In this document: positions 49,224-56,700 of the stretch, in pieces
Layout of the letters: every line of letters begins with the position of its first letter
Position numbering within the stretch: position 1 is the stretch's first letter
Source: Thraustochytrium sp. TN22
Lineage: Eukaryota > Sar > Bigyra > Thraustochytrida > Thraustochytriidae
Direction: 5' to 3'
Assembly: GCA_013306675.1 (NCBI GenBank)
Contig: JABLUY010000224.1
Coordinates: forward strand, 1 to 59,141
Length of the DNA stretch: 59,141 nt
Translations under genes and position numbers: made by a program
Notes under the pieces: model-generated
What the model was told of the DNA's origin: nothing
Seen by the model: the letters and a program-made list of their open reading frames with translations, nothing else
The model's database searches: none

Positions 49224-50642
49224 ATGGCGGGCACGCGGGAGCCGACGGAGGCGGAGCTGCGCGAGGCGGTGGCGTCGGCCGTGGCGGCGCGCGCGGAGCT
49301 GAAAGAGGATGCGGCGAGCTTGTGCAGGGCGGTGCTCAAGGAGCACGCCGGCTGGGCGCTGCAGCCGGCGCGCGTGCTGGACGTGCTCAACGGCGGCACG
49401 GGGAGCGGCGTGAAGAGCAAGGCGGCCCCTGCGGCCAAGGCGAGGTCGTCCAAGCTGGACCCGACGGATGACCAGCTGCGCGAGGCCGTGGGCGTGCTGC
49501 TGGCACAGGAGGAGGAGCTGCGCGAGGACCCAGCGCGGCTGTGCCGCGCCATTTTGGACGACCACATGCTGTGGACGCTGACGCCAGCGCGCGTGCTGGA
49601 CATCGTGAACGAGCACTTCGCGGCGGGGCCGCCGGCGCGCGTGGAGCCCGAGGAGCTCTTCGTGCTGGACTGGGGCGCACAAAAGCCGGCGGACGTGAGC
49701 AAGCCGCGCGACTGGAAGCGCGACGGCGTGGAGGGCGTGCACCACGCGTCGGGCGGCCTGTGGTCGCTCGGGTGCTTCCTCGTCAAGGTGGGCCGCGGCC
49801 AGGGCGTGGCGGTGCTCAAGCAGCAGACGCAGGAGGTGGCGAACGAGATCTTCGCGGCCAACCTGCTGCGCGAGCTGGGCGTGCCGTGCCCTCGCATCCG
49901 GCCGCTAGACGACGCCGAGCTGGACGCGCTCATCTGGGAGTTGCGCGAGGCGCCCGTCACGGAGCATGGCGCGACCGAGCCCATCCACGGGCCGCGCTTC
50001 CGCGAGGCCGGCGCCGTGCTCATGGAGTTCGCGCCGGGCCGCGACCTGGAGGCACAGCCGCTCTTCGCGCGCGCCAAGGATGCCGTGGCGCCCGCCGACT
50101 GGGAGACCATCGGCGCCATGCTCGTGGGCGACGCGCTGCTCAACAACCCGGACCGCGTGCCGACCATTTGGCGCTCGGACGGCAACGGCGGCAACCTCAT
50201 CATCGACGAGTCACGCCCACCTGGCAGCCGCGTCACGGCCATTGACCAGTGTGTGAATGTCATCAAGCACGAGGGCATGCTCCAGGCGTACCTGGACCGC
50301 GCCGGCGACATTCTCGGCCCGGACGCTGTCACCAAGACCGAGAGCTTCTTCGCGCTGCGCCATTCACTCGGCGACGACGACGCCGTACACGCGCTCGCGT
50401 CCATCCGCAAGGGCCAGGTGCGCGCGCTCACCCTGCTCGCCGAGAATCCGGCTGCCCTGGTGGCCGCCGCGGCCGACCAGGTCACCCTCGCAGCTTTCGA
50501 CCGCGCTGCCGTGGAGGACTTTGTGCTCGCCGTCATTGCCAGCCTCCCCAGCGTCGACGACCAACTAGCAGCGCTCATGGACGCTGATGCGGACGAGCAG
50601 ACTTGGACGCAGTACTTCGGCGAGCTATGCGGCCTCTTGTGA
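49224..50642 (+). CDS. Actin-fragmin-kinase-like protein
   Basis: The protein has 472 residues from ATG 49224. The N-terminal part holds two copies of a module of about 50 residues: LREAVASAVAARAELKED...VLDVL and LREAVGVLLAQEEELRED...VLDIV (roughly 8-58 and 85-138). The catalytic-like part begins near 175 (GGLWSLGCFLVKV). AVLKQQ supplies K199 in the place of the ATP-binding lysine, then FAANLLRELGVPCP. The active-site block GDALLNNPDRVPTIW has D310 in NPDR, and GNGGNLII follows where the metal-binding loop should be. This set is like the actin-fragmin kinase family, which phosphorylates actin in Physarum. The substrate here is unknown and other protein-kinase-like fates are possible. A decayed piece of its own 3' coding sequence lies about 215 bases downstream. 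Confidence 0.75.
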   Translation: MAGTREPTEAELREAVASAVAARAELKEDAASLCRAVLKEHAGWALQPARVLDVLNGGTGSGVKSKAAPAAKARSSKLDPTDDQLREAVGVLLAQEEELREDPARLCRAILDDHMLWTLTPARVLDIVNEHFAAGPPARVEPEELFVLDWGAQKPADVSKPRDWKRDGVEGVHHASGGLWSLGCFLVKVGRGQGVAVLKQQTQEVANEIFAANLLRELGVPCPRIRPLDDAELDALIWELREAPVTEHGATEPIHGPRFREAGAVLMEFAPGRDLEAQPLFARAKDAVAPADWETIGAMLVGDALLNNPDRVPTIWRSDGNGGNLIIDESRPPGSRVTAIDQCVNVIKHEGMLQAYLDRAGDILGPDAVTKTESFFALRHSLGDDDAVHALASIRKGQVRALTLLAENPAALVAAAADQVTLAAFDRAAVEDFVLAVIASLPSVDDQLAALMDADADEQTWTQYFGELCGLL

Positions 50643-50708
50643 TGATGATTATTATGTAGCGGCGGCGCCGCTCAGCTGTGAGAAAAGGAAAAGAGCCTGT
50701 TTCGCAAA

Positions 50709-50830
50709 GTTTCTTTGGCAAGCAGCCTGTGAGCAACAGCAGCTTCTTCGGCTGCAACTACGTTTCTTTGGCAAGCAGCCTGTGAGCAACAGCAGCTTCT
50801 TCGGCTGCAACTACGTTTCTTGGGCAAGCA
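50709..50830. repeat. 53 bp tandem repeat, two full copies and one truncated
   Basis: The copies start at 50709, 50762 and 50815 with GTTTCTTTGGCAAGCAGCCT. The third starts with GTTTCTTGGGCAAGCA and stops after about 16 bases. They lie just beyond the stop of the kinase-like gene. Confidence 0.92.
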
Positions 50831-50858
50831 ACAACAGCAGCCGTTGCTGGCGAGCGAT

Positions 50859-51005
50859 GGCACCAGCCGCGTCACCCGCGCGTGAACGTCTTCAAGCTCG
50901 AGGGCTTCCTTCAAGCGTACCTGGGCTGGCGACCTCTCGGGCCCGGACGCCGTGCCAAGGTCGTGAGCTTCTCTGCGGTGCGCCATTCACCCGGCGACGA
51001 GCAGT
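50859..51005 (+). pseudogene. Decayed duplicate of part of the kinase-like gene
   Basis: This stretch aligns with bases about 50220-50380 of the gene just upstream: CAGCCGCGTCAC, GAGGGC.T.C..CAAGCGTACCTGG, CCCGGACGC.GT.CCAAG and GTGCGCCATTCACCCGGCGACGA. Small insertions and deletions break the frame. It corresponds to about 50 codons near residues 335-385 and has no start or catalytic part. Confidence 0.75.
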
Positions 51006-51094
51006 AGTTCTGGTCACGCACGCTTCGAGCGCGACGCCGTCCTGGACGAAGGGCCCATTTCAAGCTTGAAACTTCAGTAGTTGAGCAGCAGACA

Positions 51095-51100
51095 AATAAA
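51095..51100 (+). terminator. Candidate polyadenylation signal AATAAA
   Basis: It lies 453 bases past the stop of the kinase-like gene and just before the end of the convergent channel gene. It could serve the kinase transcript, or be chance. Confidence 0.3.
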
Positions 51101-51147
51101 CACCAGATTCCATTCTTCAACACACGCGATACTCTGGAGCAGGGCTT

Positions 51148-52409
51148 TTAAGCCTTGTCAAAGGAGGCGCCGCTGGTCAGGGCCGGGCCTTGAGTGCGGA
51201 GGCACTTCTGAAGGACGCTCTCATAGTTGTTGAACTTGGTGTCTTCGAGCTTGCGACGGGCCGGGTACATGACCAAAATCATGTAAAAGAGGATGACGCA
51301 AATGAAGACGGCGTGCATGATTGCAAAGAGGCCCCAGCAGATGCCGCGCACATCGACGTTCTCGAGCTCGGGGATGAGCTCGGTGAAGGAAGCGAGAACG
51401 AGGGTGACGGCGCCAAAGGAGAACATCCCAAGCTTGTAGTAGTCGGCGAAGGTGACGCGGGAGCCGGTGGGCGTGAAGGAGACGCTCATGGCGATAAGCA
51501 GCGAGATGTTAAAGCTGAGGCGCGAGGACTCGTCCGGGAAGAACTCGATGGAGAAGGGCGCGAGCATGGCAAGCAGGAGCGGGCGGAGGAACTCGGAGAT
51601 GATGGGCTGCATGAGGCCGACCTGGCGGTTGACAAAGATGGTGCAGGCCACGTCGCTGTAGTGGTAGGCACCGCCAAAACCGCCCGAGATGGTGAAGTTG
51701 AGGGCGGGCGTGGCGAAGTAGGTCCAGCGCTGGTACAGCGTGGGCGCGACCTCCTCCTTGCGGATGGTGGCGCAGCGGTCGTCCACGACGATGGTGTCGG
51801 TGAGGCAGCTGGCGACCTCGACGGGCCAGCGCTCGCGGCTCATCTGGCGGTCGTCGGCCCACGGCACGAAGAGCAGGTGCTCGTGGTCCCAGTTGCTGGT
51901 GAACTTGACCTTGAGCTCGTGGAAGTCGTACGGGTACATGGACCCGCGAGTCCCGAGCGGGTAGATGCCCTCCAGCTCGTAACAGAACGTGAGGCGGCCA
52001 CTGCTGAGGCGCACCCAGTTTGACTTGGCCACGTCGCCGAGGAACTGGATCCACGGCGTGTACTCGTGCACGAAGGTGCTGTTGTCGACCTTGATGCAGA
52101 ACGAGCCATCATGCAGCGCGATGCGGTCGTCCTCAGTGATGCCAATGTCCTCCAGATGCACGCGCACGTAGACGAGCACCTTGCTGTGCGGCCAACGCGA
52201 GAGTCAGTTTCCCTTGCTTTTGCAACATCGTCCCCGCGTGCGCCGCTGTGAACCTGAACTTACGCCATGAAGGTGCTGGAGTTGATGTCGATGTCGCGCA
52301 GGTTGATCACATCGTAGCGCACCTCCGCGAGGACCGGGCCCTGGACGCGCTCGCGCCAGAAGTTGATCCACGTCGCGGACCGCCGCTTGAAGACCTCGGG
52401 CTCCGGCAT
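51148..52409 (-). CDS. Pentameric ligand-gated ion channel-like subunit lacking the Cys-loop (copy 1), two exons
   Basis: Exons 52409-52264 and 52183-51148 join to 393 residues. The start of the ligand-binding fold is typical: EVRYDVINLRDIDINSSTFMAKVLVYVRV. Where Cys-loop receptors have C...FPFDxQxC, this protein has YPYDFHELKVKFTSNW, so both cysteines are missing, as in bacterial channels. Four membrane segments follow at about 235-255, 260-285, 290-312 and 335-360, with PDESSRLSFNISLLIAM marking the M1-M2 corner and start of M2. M4 is followed by a short tail. No signal peptide is visible (start MPEPEVFKRR), which is odd for the family; an unseen 5' exon is possible. The ligand and ion selectivity are unknown. 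The paralogue lies upstream on the same strand. Confidence 0.8.
52184..52263 (-). other. 80 bp GT-AG intron in channel gene 1
   Basis: On the minus strand the donor is GTAAGT and the acceptor CGCACAG. It joins GC to C (Ala) to give SSTFMAKVLVYVRV. The position and phase are the same as the second intron of the paralogue (54086-54177). Confidence 0.85.
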
Positions 52410-53010
52410 GCTTGCGTGCCTGCTTGCTTGCCCGCTACCGCACACGCGACTGCCGCTCCTGGCAAAGCAGAACTGCTCGGCGCAGCTCTGGACGGACAGC
52501 CGCCGAGCGAGGGCGGTCGGGCGAGGGCGCTCTCCAAGCAAAGCAGCTTTACTTCGGACTTGGACTGCCCGTACTACGGCGGCCCCGCGCGCTCGCGCGC
52601 TGGATGGTGGGTTGTGCCGGTGTGCGCCGCCGTCCTGTCCTTAGCGGGCCCTTAGGTGGCCCTAGGCCGGGTCTGGCTGGGGCCGGGCCGGGCCGGCACG
52701 CGCAGAGACAGTAAGTACGCCGCCACTGCAGCTACTTAGGTACGCCAGCCGGAGGGAATCGAGGACGAATCGGGGCGAATCGAGACCAACCAATTCGAGA
52801 ACGGGGTACCAAGGGGTACCCCGCGGTGCGCCGCGGTAGCGGCGGTACCCCTTTCGCGCGTGGGCGCGCGTGGCTCAGGCGGGCCTCTCGCGCTCACAGT
52901 CAAGCTGAGCTAGCAGGCTAGTACGTGAAGTTGAGTTGTTCGTGACACAGTAACGCTCCTGGATTTTAGGTTGACACGTGGCTGCGCCACGATTGTGCTT
53001 TTCTGCCGCC
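52410..53010. other. Spacer between the two channel genes
   Basis: No gene. A GGGGTACC-rich inverted-repeat block lies at about 52803-52853 (GGGGTACCAAGGGGTACCCC and GGTACCCC). GAATCGAG-type repeats lie just before it. Confidence 0.6.
52803..52853. repeat. GGGGTACC inverted-repeat block
   Basis: GGGGTACC occurs at 52804 and 52815, and GGTACCCC occurs at 52817 and 52845. This permits several overlapping hairpins in the region upstream of channel gene 1. Confidence 0.7.
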
Positions 53011-54518
53011 TCACTCGCGCTGGTTCCGCTCGGCAGAATCGTCGTCCTTGATGCTGAGCGCAAGCGTGGGCACGACGTGGTCAACGTAGGCCTCAACGCG
53101 CTTGGTGACGGCGCCGTAGAGCGTGTCGGGGCGCTGCTTGGAGAGCTTCTCAATAGGGTACATGTAGTAGCGGTCGATGGCGTAGCGGATGACGAGGAGG
53201 CCATGGATGACGATGAAGAGCGCCCAAGCAGTGACACGCACGTTGAGCGTCTGGAGGTCATGAAAGAAGCGCGAGAAGGAGGCGAAGACCAGAGTGATGG
53301 AGGCGAAGAGGAACATGGCGATGCGGTAGTAGTCGGAGAAGGTGATGCGGTCGCTGGTGCTCTTGAGGAAGGCGAGACTCATGGCGACGAGCAGCGAGAC
53401 GTTGTAGTTGAGGCGCGAGGTCTCGTCGGAGAAGAAGTCGAGCGAGAGCGGCGCGAGCACGGCGAGCAGAAACGGGCGAATGAACTCGCCGACAATGGGC
53501 TGCATGAAGGTGACCTGGCGGCGCACGAAGATGGTGGCGGTGGCCTGGCTGTAGTCGAAGTGGCCGCCGAAGCCGCGCGTGATGCTGAAGTTGACGCGAG
53601 GCACCTTGCCCCAGTGCCAGCGGTTGCCGAGCGTGAGACGCACCTCATCCTTGCGGATGCGCGCGCACGTCTTGTCGACGATGTAGGTGGGGCGCGTGCG
53701 CGTGGCTTCGGCCAGGTCGCGCGTCCACTTGATGTTGTCCGTGTCCAGGTCGGCCCACGGCACGAAGATGAGCCAGTCCGCGTCCCAGTTGCTCGTGATG
53801 GGCACGACGAGCTCGTGGAAGTCGAAGGGGAACATGGCGCCGCGGCCGCCCAGCGGGAAGGTCCCGTCGAACTCGTACGCGAAAGTGAGCGTGCCAAGCT
53901 CCACATTCTCGCGCACCCACGACGTGTTCTTGACCACCTCGCCCAGGAACTGCACCCAAGGCGTCCACTGCGAGATCTTCACGCCGTCTGCCACCACGTA
54001 GTGCGGGTTGTTGGGCCTCGGCTTGCGCTCCTCGAACGTCATGTTCAGATCCGCGATCGCGACGCGCACGTACAGCAGAAGCTTGCTACAGACGCCGACA
54101 GAGAGAGAGAGACAGGAACGGCGTCAGTCTGTGGGGGGAGCGAGCGAGAGCGCAGGTCGAAGACGAGCAGAACTTACGAGCGAAAGCTGTTCTTGTTGAT
54201 GTCGATGTCGCGGATGTTAATAAAGTCATAGCGGCTCTCCGCCACCACCAGGCTGGCCTTGCCGATACGCTGCCGCCAGTGGTCCACCCAGATGCTGTCG
54301 CCCTCTGCGCACTCGTACCTCCCCGCGTCAGCCGTCGAGTCCTCCTCCGCCCCAAGGTGCAAGGCGCAGCGCCCGCCAGCGCGTGAACATGGACGCCAGC
54401 CATCAAGTGGGATGGCATGCTGCACGCGCAAGGCGAGCGCGCCAGCGTGTCCGCAGCTGCGCTGCACGGCGCGGCGCGGCGCGGCGCGGCGCTACGTACC
54501 GACGAAGACCTCGCCCAT
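53011..54518 (-). CDS. Pentameric ligand-gated ion channel-like subunit lacking the Cys-loop (copy 2), three exons
   Basis: Exons 54518-54500, 54304-54178 and 54085-53011 join to 406 residues. The first two exons total 146 bases, exactly the length of the first exon of copy 1. They give MGEVFVEGDSIWVDHWRQR against MPEPEVFKRRSATWINFW, so the EVF-to-W spacing agrees. The binding fold reads SRYDFINIRDIDINKNSFRSKLLLYVRVA. The Cys-loop position is FPFDFHELVVPITSNW, without cysteines. The M1-M2 corner reads SDETSRLNYNVSLLVAM. Four membrane segments and a tail with basic residues (KLSKQRPDTLYGAVTKR) follow. No signal peptide is visible. Copy 1 and copy 2 probably arose by tandem duplication; they may form homomers or a heteromer, which sequence cannot settle. 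Confidence 0.8.
54086..54177 (-). other. 92 bp GT-AG intron in channel gene 2 (second intron)
   Basis: On the minus strand the donor is GTAAGT and the acceptor GTCTGTAG. It joins TC to C (Ser). It is homologous in position and phase to the intron of copy 1. Confidence 0.85.
54305..54499 (-). other. 195 bp GT-AG intron in channel gene 2 (first intron, absent from copy 1)
   Basis: On the minus strand the donor is GTACGT after ATGGGCGAGGTCTTCGTCG, and the acceptor is GTGCGCAG. The intron contains a GCCGC pentamer run. Phase and total exon length make this the only join that matches copy 1. Confidence 0.7.
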
Positions 54519-56150
54519 GGTGCCGGCCGTCTCGAGCCCCGCGTCCTTGGTCTGCCCGCGCGAGCGCGCGGCCGAGCGAGCGTTCGCGCGTGCCACCTGC
54601 AGCACTGGCAGCGCCTGGCAGCGCAGTACGTAACTAGCTAGCTAGTAGGAGGCAAGGCAAGGCAAGGCCAGGTCGCCCCCGCTCGCCACGCTGCCCCGTC
54701 TCGACTCGGCGCACGCCGCACGCGCGCTGCTCACGCGCACTTGCAGCGCCGATCCGCCCGCTTTGGCGCCGTGTCGCGCACTGTGGCGCCGTGTGTTGCG
54801 GGCTTGTGTGAGCGCGTGCACAGCCTCCTGACTCCTGAGCCGAGCTCAGCGAGCGAACTGTGGTAGCGTGAGGAATCGGAGTCTGAGACGGAGCCTGCTG
54901 CGGAGCCTGCGGAGCCTGACGGAGCCTGAGACGGAGCCTGAGACGTGAGACGGAGCCTGAGACGGAGCTTGCCAACTCGCAGCCGCTGTCTTCGCTGAAT
55001 GCCTCGGTGAGCGGCCAGAGCAAGCAAGCAAGCAAGCGAATGAAGAGTTCCGCCATCGTTTTGGCCGCTTGGGGCCCGCTGAGCACTTCGAGCGTCAGTT
55101 GGCGGCTGGCCGCTCTAACGCTTCCTGCCCTCCGCAACGCAAGGCCCGCGAGTCCTCATCGGGAAACGCTGAGCATGGAAGCGCACGGTGGTGGCGTGGC
55201 GTCCACGTCGAGGAGCTGCGCTGCGCCTGCGAGCTGTTGTCCGAAGATTCGAGTCAGAGAACCTGGGCCGCAAAGTTGGTGATCGCGCCCGGCGCATGTG
55301 GCGCGGTGGACCTTTCTGTCATCTTGCAGCGCCCCATCGAGAAGCCCGTCTCCCGAAAGGTTCCCTTCTCGCGCGGATGTCACCGTTTCGGGGCCTAACT
55401 TGGCTTCCGTGCAGGAGGCTCAACGTCGCCATGTACGCAGCGCCGAGTAGAAGAGCGACCACGAGCAAGAGCAGTGCCACGGATCGGCGAGCCAGTTGAG
55501 GGACCGACCACACGCGACTGCCTTGGCACGCGGCCTGTGCGTCCAGTGGCGTGTGTGTCTAGCTCTAGAGTAGCGAGGCGAGTGGTTGTCAAGCGCAACG
55601 TAAACCTTGACAAGCTCTAACTTTGCTCGTCCTCACCCAGGTCGGGAGGAAAGAGTTGAACTGGAGAGCGACCGCGGCAAGCGCGCTGTCTGTCGTGATG
55701 TCTCGCACGATGCTGTTGAGCTGCCGGGTTGCGTTGCGCACGACGCTTCACCGCAGGAGTCCGCTCGCCGAGCGCAGCAGGAGCGGCTTGTCTTCGGCTC
55801 TGCACATCACCATGGCACTACACCAGGGACGTACAACCTTGAAGGCCGCCGTGTCAAGTCCGGACTCTCTCACAGTCCAGCTTATCTTCAAGTTCAAGCA
55901 AATTTTAGCTTCACGTTCGCTTGCGGTCGTGATCGGACCAGAACAGCACTTGCTTCGCCTTGCCAGCAGCACAGACCCAGAGAAAGCAGTAGCAGATGCG
56001 CAGGCGAAGAGGAAATTCGAACAAAATCGAATTGAGCGCACAGTCTACTGAAGAACACTGATGTGTGAAGAACCCGAAGTTTCGAACGCGAGAACGCACA
56101 AGCACGGACCCATTCACAGCAGCCTGCTAGTGGTGGCAACCGAAGCGCGA
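54519..56150. other. Spacer upstream of channel gene 2
   Basis: It contains the CTAG tract (54631-54648), a run of about six GAGACGGAGCCT-type 12-mers (54889-54970), and unique lower-GC sequence. A frame at 55698-56051 (117 codons from ATG) has a mitochondrial-presequence-like start, but its codon use is unlike the clear genes, so I do not call it. Confidence 0.5.
54889..54970. repeat. GAGACGGAGCCT minisatellite
   Basis: Several imperfect 9-12 bp units built on GCGGAGCCT and GAGACGGAGCCT. Confidence 0.8.
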
Positions 56151-56214
56151 AATGAGCAAACGCTCAAGTCAAAATTCAAGTCAAGTTTCAAAGAAGCGCC
56201 GCGGCGGCGCACAG

Positions 56215-56700
56215 AGCACCGCACACGCTTCAAAGAACCCGAAAGACTCGGAAGGAGGGAAGGGCCAAGCGCGCGCCACTCGCAAGCCCAGCTACGCGGG
56301 ATCGCTTGAATGCGACCCGGGCGCACACACTTCAAAGAACCCAAAGGAGCCAAGGGCCAAGCGCACAACTCAAAGCTGCACACGGGCGTCCAAAAAGAAC
56401 CGTGGCAAGCCACTCGCAAGCAAAGCGATGTGAGATCGCTTGACAGCACGATTCTTTTCATACGACCGTGTGCGGCTTTGAGTTGCGCGCTTGGCCCTTG
56501 GCTCCTTCGGGTTCTTTGAAGTGTGTGCGCCCGGGTCGCATTCAAGCGATCTCGCATCGCATCGCTTTGCGCTTGGCCCTGGCTTGGCCCTTCACTCCTT
56601 CGTTTTTTTTTAGGTGTGTGCGACCGGGGCGCATTTCCTGGCAAGCCACTCGCAAACGCAAACAAAGCGCTCGCTTGCTTGCTTTGAATGCGACGGCCAA
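56215..56700. repeat. Large inverted-repeat cluster
   Basis: Left arm about 56297-56385 reads GGGATCGCTTGAATGCGACC, then CGCACACACTTCAAAGAACCC and GGGCCAAGCGCACAACTCAAAGC. The right arm, about 56468-56556, carries the reverse complement: GCTTTGAGTTGCGCGCTTGG, GGGTTCTTTGAAGTGTGTGCG and GGTCGCATTCAAGCGATC. Weaker copies of the same blocks extend both arms outward (from about 56228 on the left and to about 56690 on the right). Confidence 0.88.

Larger units (their letters stand above)
50643..51147. other. Spacer with repeats, pseudogene fragment and poly(A) signal
   Basis: It contains three copies of a 53 bp repeat, a degenerate duplicate of the kinase gene and AATAAA at 51095-51100. These are listed separately. 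Confidence 0.7.

Noticed and set aside
55698-56051. 117-codon frame with a presequence-like start (MSRTMLLSCRVALRTTL)
   Set aside because: Codon use is unlike the clear genes, no domain is visible, and a second frame overlaps it. It remains only a possibility.
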